From contig JAJCKG010000010.1 in the NCBI GenBank assembly GCA_020558355.1, forward strand, positions 1-64,000: DNA of 64,000 nt, in the 5' to 3' direction. Shown piece by piece: positions 17,291-26,719 of the stretch. A program made the position numbers and the translations under genes. Below the pieces are notes generated by a model that did not search any database, was not told where the DNA came from, and saw nothing but the letters and a program-made list of their open reading frames with translations. The number at the start of each line of letters is the position of its first letter. The stretch's first letter is position 1. The stretch comes from a bacterium 210820-DFI.6.37. Its GTDB lineage: Bacteria > Bacillota > Clostridia > Peptostreptococcales > Anaerovoracaceae.

Positions 17291-18627
17291 TGGCAGGATT
17301 AATCGAACAGGAACGTTACGCTTGCGCTATCGGAGCGCTTCAGAGTGTTGTAGCGATTCCAAGGGCAACGCCGATTCTTCATTCGGGTCCCGGATGCGGC
17401 ACAATGATTCAGGGGTTTTTCGAGCGTTCAACAGGCTACGCGGGAGGAAGCACTTCTCCATGTACCAATTTCAGTGAAAAAGAAGTTGTGTTTGGCGGAG
17501 AAAACCGCCTTCGCAAAATTATAGAAAATACATATAAGGTTTTGGATACCGATCTGCAGGTTGTAGTGACCGGCTGTACCGCTGATATTGTGGGAGATGA
17601 CGTGGCGTCTGTAACAAATGAATTTCTGGATGAGGGAAAACCCATTGTCCATGTGGAAACAGCGGGCTTTAAATCGAACAATTACGTTTCTCACAGCAAA
17701 GTAGTCAACGCCATAATCGACCAGTATGTAAACCGTTTTATTGACGAAAATCCGGTTCGAAGTGAGAAAAAGCTTGTAAACCTGCTGGCGTCCATTCCTT
17801 ACCAGGACCCTTTCTGGAAAGGAAATCTTGCGGAATACAAGAGGCTTCTCGAAGGACTGGGGCTGGAAGTAAATATTCTGTTCGGACCCTATTCCAAAGG
17901 TGTAGAGGAATGGAAGACGATTCCAAAGGCCAACTTTAATATTCTGGTTTCTCCATGGTACGGAGAGCCGATCGCGAAGCATCTGGAAAAGAAATACGGA
18001 CAGCCTTATTATCATTTCCGTTATATGCCTATTGGAGCAAATGAAACGACCCGATTTTTAAAAGGCGCGGTAGATTTTGCAAAAAAACAAGGGGCTGGCC
18101 TTAATGAGGAAAAAGCTCTGGCGTATATTGAGCATGAGGAATACGCGTACTATGAAGAAATCGACAATCTGGCGACATTCCTTCTGGAATTCCGTTATGG
18201 CCTGCCGAATCATGTCCACATTTTGCATGACGCCGGGTATGTTGTGGGATTATCCAGATTCCTTCTGCATGAAACGGGGATTGTACCAAAAGAACAGTTT
18301 ATCGTGGACAATACTCCGGCAGAGTATATTGAGACGATTACGGGTGATCTGCAGTCTGCGTCCGATAAACGGAAGATACCGGTTCGTTTTGATCCGGACG
18401 CCGGAGCGGCGCAGGATATGATCCGCGGTCTTAGTCATGAGGGGAGAGGTCTGATTATTGGAAGCGGATGGGATAAGGAGCTGGCCAAGGAGAAAGGCTA
18501 CGATTTTCTTTCCGCGGCTGTACCGACTCCATACAGATTGGTTTTAACCACCAACTATGTGGGATATACAGGAGGCCTTCGGGTCATCGAAGATATCTAT
18601 GACGCCGTTCTGTATACATATAAATAA
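17290..18627 (+). CDS. Nitrogenase-like component, NifK homologue
   Basis: A 445-residue beta-type subunit. The three beta-side P-cluster cysteines appear as C12 (ACAIGA), C36 (HSGPGC) and C96 (VVTGCTADIVGDD), with spacings of 24 and 60 that match the 25 and 58 of NifK. The protein starts almost directly at the first cysteine, so it lacks the N-terminal extension of molybdenum NifK, as do many nitrogenase-like proteins. It should form a heterotetramer with the preceding NifD-like protein and receive electrons from the NifH-like reductase. The start codon overlaps the previous stop by one base. Confidence 0.88.
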   Translation: MAGLIEQERYACAIGALQSVVAIPRATPILHSGPGCGTMIQGFFERSTGYAGGSTSPCTNFSEKEVVFGGENRLRKIIENTYKVLDTDLQVVVTGCTADIVGDDVASVTNEFLDEGKPIVHVETAGFKSNNYVSHSKVVNAIIDQYVNRFIDENPVRSEKKLVNLLASIPYQDPFWKGNLAEYKRLLEGLGLEVNILFGPYSKGVEEWKTIPKANFNILVSPWYGEPIAKHLEKKYGQPYYHFRYMPIGANETTRFLKGAVDFAKKQGAGLNEEKALAYIEHEEYAYYEEIDNLATFLLEFRYGLPNHVHILHDAGYVVGLSRFLLHETGIVPKEQFIVDNTPAEYIETITGDLQSASDKRKIPVRFDPDAGAAQDMIRGLSHEGRGLIIGSGWDKELAKEKGYDFLSAAVPTPYRLVLTTNYVGYTGGLRVIEDIYDAVLYTYK

Positions 18628-18640
18628 AAGAGGTGAAAGC

Positions 18641-18976
18641 ATGGCAAAAATCGCGGTGGCAAGCACAGATGGAATATATATTGATGAGCATTTCGGAAGA
18701 GCGGCCTTTTTTTGGATTTATGAGCGAACAGAAACGGGATACGAGTTTGTGGAAGCGCGGGACGCGGTTGCCGTTCGCCAGCATGTACGGGAACATAACA
18801 AAAGCGACTTTGACCGTCTGATAGAGCTTCTCTCCGATTGTGAGGCGGTGTTCGTAAACAGGATAGGACAGGGCGCCGCGGATTATCTGATAAAAAAAGG
18901 AGTGCGGGTTTTTGAAGCGTCCGGAAGGATTGAGCTCGTATTTCAGCAAGCGCTGGAGTGTAAAATCTGGGACTGA
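18641..18976 (+). CDS. Second NifX/NafY-type cofactor-binding protein
   Basis: A 111-residue member of the dinitrogenase cofactor-binding family, starting at ATG 18641 behind AGAGGTGAAAG. It keeps the family motifs ASTDGIYIDEHFGRAAFF and NRIGQGAADYL. It is 13 bp after the NifK-like gene and ends the operon. By position it may act in cofactor insertion into the DK complex, while the copy at 8024 may act with NifB (inference). No intrinsic terminator is evident after it, so read-through into the following ABC genes is possible. Confidence 0.85.
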   Translation: MAKIAVASTDGIYIDEHFGRAAFFWIYERTETGYEFVEARDAVAVRQHVREHNKSDFDRLIELLSDCEAVFVNRIGQGAADYLIKKGVRVFEASGRIELVFQQALECKIWD

Positions 18977-19040
18977 CTGAAAGGACTAGAGATCGCCCGC
19001 GGGGTGAAGAAGATTTTGTAATATTTCTTTCATAATCCTT

Positions 19041-19129
19041 AAATCCACCTGGAATTTCTCGACATTTTTCTATGTATATGATAAAGTGTACATAGTCGTG
19101 TGGAAAATAAGAGAAAGGAAGGTGGATTT
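19041..19129 (+). promoter_or_regulatory. Inverted repeats before the fused ABC exporter genes
   Basis: CTATGTA (19070-19076) mirrors TACATAG (19089-19095), a likely operator. AAATCCACCT (19041-19050) is perfectly complementary to AGGTGGATTT (19120-19129), which is the ribosome-binding site of the exporter gene. In a transcript reading through from the operon upstream, the site could be masked. Confidence 0.45.
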
Positions 19130-19130
19130 T

Positions 19131-21353
19131 TTGATTCAACTTAAAAATGTTTCAAAATTCTACTACAGCAAGGGGATGATTTCCAGCGGATTTTCCAAAG
19201 TAAATCTTGCCTTCGATGTAGGTGAATTTGTCGTAATCACAGGCGAATCAGGCAGCGGAAAAACCACGCTGCTGAATGTCATTTCCGGGCTGGACTCCTA
19301 TGAAGAAGGAGAGCTTTACATAGAAGGAAAGGAAACCAGCCATTATCTCGCTTCGGACTTTGAAGAATACCGGAAAAAATATATTGGAAATATCTTTCAG
19401 AATTTCAATCTTGTAAACAGCTACACGGTCTATCAGAATGTGGAGTTGATTTTGCGTATCAATGGCTACAAAAAAGAGGAAATTAAAAAGAAGGTACCGG
19501 CTATTATCGAGAGGGTAGGCCTTTCCGACTATACAAAGACAAAGGTTTCTAAGCTGTCAGGCGGACAAAAGCAGCGGGTATCCATCGCGAGAGCCCTCGC
19601 GAAGGATACGGCTATCGTAGTCGCGGATGAGCCTACCGGCAATCTGGACAGCAAGTCGGCAGAGGGAATTGTACAGCTTCTCAGCGAGATCTCCAAAGAT
19701 AAGCTGGTCATCGTTGTTACACATAATTACGATCAGTTTGAAGCGTATGCTACAAGAAAAATTAAAATGCATGACGGAAAAGTGGTGGAGGATGAGCGCC
19801 TGAAGGAGAGCGGGGCTGCTGCTGATTTGCAAAAAGGGGAATTTTTAGCGGGAAATATGTCCGTATGCAGTAAATTAAGACTGGGCCTGCGGAATACCTT
19901 TAATATTTTCCCTAAATTCCTGTTGCTGCTGATTGTATTTCTCTTTATGGTTCTGGCTGTTACCGGAGAGTATACCAGCCTGAAAAACAGCGACGCGGAG
20001 ACCGCGAAGCTGGGCTATAACGACTATTTTTGGAATTACAGTGAGGATCGGATCGTCTTAAAAAAGGAGAATGGGAAAGCCTTTAATCAGCAGGATTATG
20101 AGACCCTGCGGGCCGCGGACAATATCAAGTCAGTCGTGAAAGAGGACATACTGCTGGATTACAGTATATATCTGGAAAGCGACGATATGTCCTACGACGG
20201 GTTCCCAAGAAACCTGAATGACTTTAAAGGGGAGCTGGCACAGGGAAGAATGCCGGAAAAGGAAAACGAGGTGATCATTACCGGCAGTAAGGATGATTAC
20301 TATTTCCAGCCTGAATATATGGATGAGATTTTAGGCCATACCTTTGATATCGGTATGGGGACGGCTGATTACACAAAAAAAGTCAAGATCGTAGGGATCG
20401 CTTATGAAGAGCCGGAAAACGATATGTATTTTGCCAGCGGCAATTTTTACATGCGGGATTCCCTCATGAAGAAAATGATCCGGGAAACTTACGGCAGCAC
20501 CAGCAATGTGACTACGGTAGTAAACGATACAACGCTTGTTTATGAAGGCGGCGGACAGTATTACCGTCCGGTGGCAAGCAGCCGGGTCAAAGAGGGGGAA
20601 GCGCTGGTTTCCGAAGAGCTGAACGGCTATTATGAAAAAGGAAGAGCCGCGGGACAGGAGATTTCCATCAAAGCGGATAATCTGTTTTATAAAAAGACCA
20701 TAAAGGTAAAGGTCGCGGACACTTATAATAAAAAGAATTTTACAGCGAAAACGGATATCAAGAATTTTGAAGAAAACGACGGGGCAATTTATATCAGCCG
20801 GGCGGATTATAACCGTCTCTTTAAAAAAGCCAATTATCAGGTCACCGTTTATGCGGATGATATGAAGCGGATGGACGAGACGGTGGCTTCTCTGGAAAAA
20901 ATGGGATATACGACACTAAAGCTGCGGGATACCCTGGTAGGCGTGGACAGCGATATGGTGTCCATCGTACAGGTGCCTATGGCGGTAATCCTGGTGGTGG
21001 CGGTATTCCTGATCTGTTATTTTGTTATTCAGCTGATCTTAAGATCCAGATCGTCTTATTTCAGCATTTTAAGAATGCTGGGGCTGGCCAGGAAAAGCAT
21101 CCGCAGGATTTTGGATGTAGAGCTGTTTGTTATTACCAATATCGCTTATGGAATGTTTCTCGGAGCAGTGGCGCTGGTAAGCCGAAATATGATCCACGTG
21201 GAGTATTTGAAAAATCTTATCGAGTATATGAAGGTTTCGGATTACGCGATCCTTTACGCGGTACTGATTGTCATGTCTTATTTCATTTCCGGCAAATTTG
21301 CGCGGAAGCTGTTTAAAAAGACCGCAATGGGTTCATACAGAGAGGAGGCGTAA
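19131..21353 (+). CDS. Fused ABC transporter ATPase-permease (MacB/FtsX type), first
   Basis: A 740-residue protein if started at TTG 19131, which sits 5 bp after AGGTGG; the frame is open from 19086, but no ribosome site supports that start. Residues 1-225 are an ATPase of the LolD/MacB class (GESGSGKTT, LSGGQKQRVSIARAL, VVADEPTGNLDS). One span follows near residue 265, then an extracytoplasmic domain of some 320 residues, then three C-terminal FtsX-type spans. Such exporters move peptides, lipids or lipoproteins, or sense antibiotics. It is followed after 2 bp by a second protein of the same design. Confidence 0.88.
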   Translation: MIQLKNVSKFYYSKGMISSGFSKVNLAFDVGEFVVITGESGSGKTTLLNVISGLDSYEEGELYIEGKETSHYLASDFEEYRKKYIGNIFQNFNLVNSYTVYQNVELILRINGYKKEEIKKKVPAIIERVGLSDYTKTKVSKLSGGQKQRVSIARALAKDTAIVVADEPTGNLDSKSAEGIVQLLSEISKDKLVIVVTHNYDQFEAYATRKIKMHDGKVVEDERLKESGAAADLQKGEFLAGNMSVCSKLRLGLRNTFNIFPKFLLLLIVFLFMVLAVTGEYTSLKNSDAETAKLGYNDYFWNYSEDRIVLKKENGKAFNQQDYETLRAADNIKSVVKEDILLDYSIYLESDDMSYDGFPRNLNDFKGELAQGRMPEKENEVIITGSKDDYYFQPEYMDEILGHTFDIGMGTADYTKKVKIVGIAYEEPENDMYFASGNFYMRDSLMKKMIRETYGSTSNVTTVVNDTTLVYEGGGQYYRPVASSRVKEGEALVSEELNGYYEKGRAAGQEISIKADNLFYKKTIKVKVADTYNKKNFTAKTDIKNFEENDGAIYISRADYNRLFKKANYQVTVYADDMKRMDETVASLEKMGYTTLKLRDTLVGVDSDMVSIVQVPMAVILVVAVFLICYFVIQLILRSRSSYFSILRMLGLARKSIRRILDVELFVITNIAYGMFLGAVALVSRNMIHVEYLKNLIEYMKVSDYAILYAVLIVMSYFISGKFARKLFKKTAMGSYREEA

Positions 21354-21355
21354 TT

Positions 21356-23809
21356 ATGGTAAAGCTGGAACAGGTCAATAAGTATTTTAATAAGAGAAAG
21401 AAAAACGAAATTCATGTGATCGACCATACGTCACTGGAAATGGGGGCTTCCGGCTTAGTAGCGCTGCTGGGACCTTCCGGATGCGGAAAAACTACGCTGC
21501 TCAACGCCATTGGCGGACTGGACAAGGTCAGCAGCGGCCGGATCTTTATTAACGGGCAGCGTATTACTCGAAGACGGTCGGGAAAGATCGATCAGATACG
21601 AAACCTGAATGTGGGTTATATCTTCCAGAATTATAATCTGGTGGATAATATGACGGTTTTTGATAATGTGGCCCTGGCTCTGAAAATGGTGGGAGTAAAA
21701 GACAAACAGGAGCTGCGGGATAAAGTCAATTACGTTTTGGAAAAGGTAGGGATGTACCGCTACCGGAACCGTTACGCGGATATGCTCTCCGGCGGCGAGC
21801 GCCAGAGGGTTGGAATCGCCAGAGCCATCGTAAAAAATCCAGCTATTGTCATTGCCGATGAGCCAACGGGAAATCTGGACAGTAAGAATACCATTGAGAT
21901 CATGAATATTATCCGTACCATCTCTGAGGACAAGCTGGTGATTCTGGTAACACACGAAGAAAAGCTGGCGGATTTTTACGCTTCCAGGATCATACGGATC
22001 CGGGATGGAAAGATTCTTTCTGATGAAGAAAACCATCACGCGGACAATCTGGATTATCGCCTGGAAAACAAAGTATATCTGAAGGATATGAAAGAACACA
22101 AACGGCTGGACGCGGGTCATTACAAAATCGATTTTTATAACGACAGCGAAACGCCTGTGGATCTGGACATTGTAGTACGGAACGGCAATATCTATATCCA
22201 GACCAGGAGCGATACGGGACGGCTGGAGGTAGTAGATGAAAATTCCAGCGTTGAGCTGGTAAACGACCACTACCGGGAGCTGACAAAGGAAGAATCCCTG
22301 GAAAACAGCTTTGACAGGGACCGGCTGAAAACGCGGGGAAGACGAAGATACACTTCTATACTGAACCCTTTTACCATGATAAAAAAAGGGTTTCGAACCG
22401 TATTTTCTTATCCTGTGCTGAAAAAGATTCTGCTGCTGGGATTTCTGGTTTCAGCTATGTTTATCACTTACGCGGTAAGCAATATTTTCGGCGTACTGAA
22501 TATTACAGATGATGAGTTTGTAACCGTGGATAAGGACTACCTTACCATTGTCAGCAAGAATATTGATGTAGCCGCTTATCAGCAATATGAGAAAAATGAG
22601 AACTTTGCTTATATCCTGCCGGGGGATTCTAAGATTTCGCTTTCTATGCCTTACCGGGACTATTATCAGATGAAGGACTATTCCGCCGCCTTCAGCGGGT
22701 CTCTTTCTGATTCTGGAAAGCTGACAGAGTCTGATATAAAGTACGGGCGTCTTCCGGAAAACAAAAAGGAGATTGTTATTGATAAAATGGTTCTTAAATC
22801 CACAATCGATAACCAGCAGACTAAAATGGCCGGATTTGCCGCTCCGAAGGATTTTCTGGAACAGACTGTAACCATAAGCAATATGCCGGATATGAAGATC
22901 GTAGGTGTTACGGATAAGCAGAGTCCATGCATTTACGCGGATCAGAAGATCTTTGTCAACCTGATGGCCAATGCCCCGGCAAATGAAGAAGAGGCTCTGT
23001 ACGGCGATATGGAAGGCGACATGAGTGAAGAAGGCGGCGACGCGGCTCTTTTGGACTACCGTCTGAAAAAAAAGTCGGTAACTCTGAAAAAGGGAACCTG
23101 GCCAAAGAAAGCCTATGAAGTTCTGGTCAACGAAAATAACAAGGAAGAAATGCCGCTTAATAAGGAGATTGCTCAGAAGGTCAATGGCCATAAACTGAAA
23201 GTAGTGGGCTATTATACGGATAAAGAAGGCAGTAATTATATGCTGGTGAGCAATAAGACTGTCAAATATAATTTAATTAAAAATAAATCCAATATTACTG
23301 TTTGCCCTGTAGATAAGAAGGCGGCGATCTCTCAGCTTCAGGAGGAGCAGATCAATGTAAAGGACACTTACGCGGAAAGTAAAAAGGAATATAAGAAAGG
23401 CATATGGTCATCCATGCGCTCCGCGCTGATTATGGCTGGGGTGGTTCTTGCCATTTCTTTTATCGAAATATTCCTCATTATACGGGCTTCCTTTTTATCC
23501 AGAATCAAGGAAGTGGGCGTTTACCGGGCAATCGGTGTGAAGAAGGGGGATATTTATAAAATGTTTCTTGGAGAAATCCTCGCGATTACGACCATGGCAA
23601 GTATGCCTGGATTCCTCTTTATGGCTTATATCCTGAAAAAGCTGTCGGGGTACGCTTTGTTTTCCAATCTGTTTCTGATAAATCCTTTTGTGCTGGGAAT
23701 AACGGTTGCGCTCCTATACGGTTTTAATCTGGTCTTCGGCCTGCTGCCGGTATTCCGGACGATGCGAAAACGTCCGGCAGCCATACTCAGCAGAACCGAC
23801 ATCAATTAG
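21356..23809 (+). CDS. Fused ABC transporter ATPase-permease (MacB/FtsX type), second
   Basis: An 817-residue protein built like its upstream neighbour. The ATPase comprises GPSGCGKTT, LSGGERQRVGIARA and VIADEPTGNLDS in the first 220 residues. A linker of about 130 residues without obvious family resemblance follows, with segments such as DSETPVDLDIVVRNGN. Then come a span near residue 365, an outer domain of about 320 residues and three final FtsX-type spans. The two proteins probably form a heterodimer. There is no adjacent sensor kinase or response regulator, unlike BceAB modules. A terminator follows. Confidence 0.88.
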   Translation: MVKLEQVNKYFNKRKKNEIHVIDHTSLEMGASGLVALLGPSGCGKTTLLNAIGGLDKVSSGRIFINGQRITRRRSGKIDQIRNLNVGYIFQNYNLVDNMTVFDNVALALKMVGVKDKQELRDKVNYVLEKVGMYRYRNRYADMLSGGERQRVGIARAIVKNPAIVIADEPTGNLDSKNTIEIMNIIRTISEDKLVILVTHEEKLADFYASRIIRIRDGKILSDEENHHADNLDYRLENKVYLKDMKEHKRLDAGHYKIDFYNDSETPVDLDIVVRNGNIYIQTRSDTGRLEVVDENSSVELVNDHYRELTKEESLENSFDRDRLKTRGRRRYTSILNPFTMIKKGFRTVFSYPVLKKILLLGFLVSAMFITYAVSNIFGVLNITDDEFVTVDKDYLTIVSKNIDVAAYQQYEKNENFAYILPGDSKISLSMPYRDYYQMKDYSAAFSGSLSDSGKLTESDIKYGRLPENKKEIVIDKMVLKSTIDNQQTKMAGFAAPKDFLEQTVTISNMPDMKIVGVTDKQSPCIYADQKIFVNLMANAPANEEEALYGDMEGDMSEEGGDAALLDYRLKKKSVTLKKGTWPKKAYEVLVNENNKEEMPLNKEIAQKVNGHKLKVVGYYTDKEGSNYMLVSNKTVKYNLIKNKSNITVCPVDKKAAISQLQEEQINVKDTYAESKKEYKKGIWSSMRSALIMAGVVLAISFIEIFLIIRASFLSRIKEVGVYRAIGVKKGDIYKMFLGEILAITTMASMPGFLFMAYILKKLSGYALFSNLFLINPFVLGITVALLYGFNLVFGLLPVFRTMRKRPAAILSRTDIN

Positions 23810-23818
23810 ATACTAAGG

Positions 23819-23851
23819 CAAAAGCAGGCTTCACGCTTGCTTTTGTTTTTT
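23819..23851 (+). terminator. Intrinsic terminator after ABC exporter pair
   Basis: CAAAAGCAGGC pairs with GC-TTGCTTTTG around a short loop and is followed by TTTTTT. Confidence 0.85.
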
Positions 23852-23900
23852 GCCGGTGGTATGATTGGTTTGTATGATTTGGGGAGGTTTGTAAAATCCT

Positions 23901-24821
23901 ATGGGACAAAAGACAGAAGACAGAAAAACATATAGAATGGGACTTTCCTGCGCGCTGGGGTGCGCGGCGCTATGGGGATTTCTGCCTGTTTACTGGCAGG
24001 CGCTGAGACCGATTTCCTCATTCGTTATCATTTTCTACCGGATTTTTCTCGTAGGAATCGTATGCTTTTTCGCGTCTCTGAAGATCTACGGCATGAAGGG
24101 AATCCTGGAACCCATCAGGGACAAAAGGGCGCTTTTGAAATATTTTCTCGCGGGCGTACTTATCACAGCAAATTGGAGTATTTATATATGGGCTGTCAAC
24201 GCGGACCATGTAATCCAGACCTGCATTGGGTATTACATAGAGCCGCTGGTAGTCTGTGTCTTCGGCATCATTCTCTTTAAGGAAAAGCTGACGGGCCATA
24301 AGACCATCGCGATTCTCTTTGCCTGTGCCGGCGTGGTCATCGTACTGCTTCACTTTATGGAGGTCCCCGTTATTGCTCTGGGTCTCGCGGGAACCTTCGC
24401 GGTTTACGCCGCCATGAAAAAAAGCGTACAGCTGCCGGCGCTGCTGTCTCTTTTATATGAGACTATGTTTTTATCTCCGGCAGCCTTTGTTGTTCTTTTG
24501 TACCTGGAGCTGACAGGAAGGGGAGCGTTAGGCGTTGGCCAGCCGTATCAGTACGCGCTGCTTCTTTTGGTAGGCTTTTTTACAGCGATTCCACTTGGAC
24601 TCTTTGCAGCCGCGGCAAACCGGATTCCTCTGGTCACGCTGGGCATTACAGAATACCTTTCGCCGTCCCTGTCTCTGATCCTTGGTATTTTTTTATTGAA
24701 AGAGCCCTTTGACCGGATCCAGCTCCTCGCCTTTGCGGTAATCTGGATTGGTTTGGTATTCTTTACGGTGGGAGAGTACCGGGAAAGTAAAAGGGCGGCA
24801 GAAAGCAATGAGACTTTGTGA
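23901..24821 (+). CDS. rarD: EamA-family transporter RarD
   Basis: A 306-residue, ten-span membrane protein of the drug/metabolite superfamily. The N-terminal LSCALGCAALWGFLPVYWQ and ANWSIYIWAVN with GYYIEP mark the RarD subgroup (chloramphenicol-sensitivity protein). The natural substrate is unknown. It is followed in overlap by a metallo-hydrolase gene. The SD GGGGAGG lies upstream of the start. Confidence 0.88.
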   Translation: MGQKTEDRKTYRMGLSCALGCAALWGFLPVYWQALRPISSFVIIFYRIFLVGIVCFFASLKIYGMKGILEPIRDKRALLKYFLAGVLITANWSIYIWAVNADHVIQTCIGYYIEPLVVCVFGIILFKEKLTGHKTIAILFACAGVVIVLLHFMEVPVIALGLAGTFAVYAAMKKSVQLPALLSLLYETMFLSPAAFVVLLYLELTGRGALGVGQPYQYALLLLVGFFTAIPLGLFAAAANRIPLVTLGITEYLSPSLSLILGIFLLKEPFDRIQLLAFAVIWIGLVFFTVGEYRESKRAAESNETL

Positions 24822-24832
24822 GGATAATGAAA

Positions 24833-25762
24833 ATGGGTGAAAAAGCAGAAAGAAATTTTTTTGATTTCTTTGGGGAAGAGCATGACCGGTTCGGCTTTCC
24901 CCAGGGAATACAGCGGGTGACCGCGGGGCATGGAGGGGAAGCGATCCTGATTCTTGGAAGTGAGAAGACGCTTCTGCTGGACTGCGGCATGGCCTATTGC
25001 GGTCCGGCTCTGGTAGAAAACCTTCAAGCAGCGCTAAATGGAAAGCCACTTGACTATATCCTGTTAAGCCACAGTCACTATGACCATATCGGAGCGCTGC
25101 CTTATGTAAAGAACGCCTGGCCCGAAGCGATTACGCTGGGAGCAGAGCACGCGGCGGAGATTCTGCCTCGCCCGGGAGCGCGAAAGCTGATGAAAGAATT
25201 GGGAGAGAACGCGAGAGATATCTACGCGCCCGGTTCGGATGTGGAAATCATTACGGAGCATCTGAAGGTGGATCGGGTTATAGGCGAGGATGACTGTATC
25301 TTCCTGGGAGACAGGAGGATTTTTGTCATGGAGACAAAAGGGCACACAGACTGTTCCCTTACTTTTGTTTTAGAGCCGGACAGCATTATGTTCACAAGTG
25401 AAAGTACGGGAATTCTGGAGGGAAAGGACTATGTCAACACGCCGATTCTCAAGGGCTACGAAAACGCCATGGCTTCCTTTGAAAAGTGCAGGCGCCGCAA
25501 AGTAAAGAGGATCGTGCTGCCGCATTTTGGCCTGATTCCGGAGGACTTTAATGAACAGTACTGGAGGCTTTACGCGAAAGAGCTGGATGGAAAGCGGCAG
25601 TATCTGGCAAAATTAAAACAGCAAGGGATATCTGAGGATGAAATATTCGACTGTTACGCGAAGAAATACTGGGATCCGGCAAAAGCTCAGGAACAACCGT
25701 ATGAGGCGTTTATGATCAATTCAAGGCACATTGTAAAGGTGCTGCTGGAAAGTCTGAAATAG
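24833..25762 (+). CDS. Metallo-beta-lactamase fold hydrolase
   Basis: A 309-residue protein with the metal-binding HSHYDHIG motif (HxHxDH) near residue 80 and a later TKGHTD. This is the general MBL-fold hydrolase layout, with a C-terminal helical tail of about 100 residues. The substrate cannot be told; many members hydrolyse thioesters or lactones. Starts at 24818 (GTG), 24827 and 24833 share the frame. I prefer 24833, 9 bp after GAGG. It converges with the PHP gene on the other strand. Confidence 0.85.
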   Translation: MGEKAERNFFDFFGEEHDRFGFPQGIQRVTAGHGGEAILILGSEKTLLLDCGMAYCGPALVENLQAALNGKPLDYILLSHSHYDHIGALPYVKNAWPEAITLGAEHAAEILPRPGARKLMKELGENARDIYAPGSDVEIITEHLKVDRVIGEDDCIFLGDRRIFVMETKGHTDCSLTFVLEPDSIMFTSESTGILEGKDYVNTPILKGYENAMASFEKCRRRKVKRIVLPHFGLIPEDFNEQYWRLYAKELDGKRQYLAKLKQQGISEDEIFDCYAKKYWDPAKAQEQPYEAFMINSRHIVKVLLESLK

Positions 25763-25775
25763 AGAAAAAAGCGGT

Positions 25776-25806
25776 TAAAAAATCCGCTCCGAAGCGTCAG
25801 GAGCGG
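25776..25806 (-). terminator. Intrinsic terminator of the PHP gene
   Basis: On the minus strand, CCGCTCC pairs with GGAGCGG and is followed by ATTTTTT. The PHP stop codon lies in the loop. Confidence 0.8.
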
Positions 25807-26570
25807 AATGGAAGTTTCATATGATGATATTTTCTGTAGGGTGAAATCAGCTTGGCCAGTCCCCGGTTATAAAGCTTGAAGCCCCAGACGCCGGTCCAGT
25901 GCTCTTTTCGTTTTGCTTTTACAGTAACCTCCCGGACCGTGCCTCCCGCGTAAAGGGGGCAGCCGGCCTTTACAGCGTGGATCAGGTCGTTGTTGCAGGA
26001 GATTTCCGCGTGAATGACGGTTTCCGCCATTCCTACATACTGTTCTTCATGGGCGTCAGAGCCGGCAAAGGTGGGAAGACCGTATTTTTCCGCCAGCTGC
26101 AGGGCAAGCTCATTGGATGTTTCGGACTCACAGGTATTGAAGGTTTCAATGAAATCAAACCGTTCAATCAGATCCATGTTCATTTTTTTGAAATACATGG
26201 CGCTGGAGCTTCGCACCCCGAAAGGATGGGCAGGACCCAGTATGCCTCCGAATCGGTGAACGATTTTCAGAAGGCGTTTCAGCGTCATGCCGCGGATATT
26301 TAAAATTGGAAGATACAGATTATCCGGCATCACCACCAGGATATGACCGGCGTCCTTCGTATCATATTCCACGCCCCGAAGCACAGTAAATCCTTCGAAT
26401 TCGCCTTTCCGCCTCATATGATCCCACGCGCGGCAGCCCTTGTAGGAATTATGATCTGTAATCATAAATCCGTCAAAGCCTTTTTCTTTTAATATTTCAA
26501 CATACCTTTGAATGGTTACTTTTGAGTCAATAGAACCCTCTTTCGTATGGCAGTGTAAATCAAACCTCAA
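25797..26570 (-). CDS. PHP-domain metal-dependent phosphoesterase
   Basis: A 257-residue protein that begins FDLHCHTKEGS, the HxH metal motif of the PHP fold. ITDHNS, the middle GPAHPFG and the late GSDAHE supply further metal ligands. Members hydrolyse phosphate monoesters or act on nucleotides; YciV-like proteins of this size act on 3',5'-nucleoside bisphosphates or short RNA ends. The start is TTG at 26570, since no ATG is near and the fold begins directly there. The ribosome site is weak, so expression may be low. Confidence 0.85.
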   Translation of the reverse strand: MRFDLHCHTKEGSIDSKVTIQRYVEILKEKGFDGFMITDHNSYKGCRAWDHMRRKGEFEGFTVLRGVEYDTKDAGHILVVMPDNLYLPILNIRGMTLKRLLKIVHRFGGILGPAHPFGVRSSSAMYFKKMNMDLIERFDFIETFNTCESETSNELALQLAEKYGLPTFAGSDAHEEQYVGMAETVIHAEISCNNDLIHAVKAGCPLYAGGTVREVTVKAKRKEHWTGVWGFKLYNRGLAKLISPYRKYHHMKLPFRS

Positions 26571-26605
26571 GAATAAAACACCAGCTTTCTTTTTTTCTTA
26601 ATTTA

Positions 26606-26634
26606 ACTATAAACCTATTTTTTGCGAATTTCAA
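26606..26634 (-). promoter_or_regulatory. Promoter of the PHP gene
   Basis: Minus strand TTGAAA, 17-bp spacer, TATAGT, 36 bp before the start codon. It is back to back with the recQ promoter. Confidence 0.7.
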
Positions 26635-26657
26635 CTTAAGTACACATTAATTTTTTG

Positions 26658-26686
26658 TTGCGAAAAATAGGATTTTGTAGTATAGT
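26658..26686 (+). promoter_or_regulatory. Promoter of recQ
   Basis: TTGCGA, 17-bp spacer, TATAGT, 33 bp before the recQ start. Confidence 0.65.
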
Positions 26687-26719
26687 GGTAAAAAATGGAA
26701 TGTAAGGAAAGGCATATTT

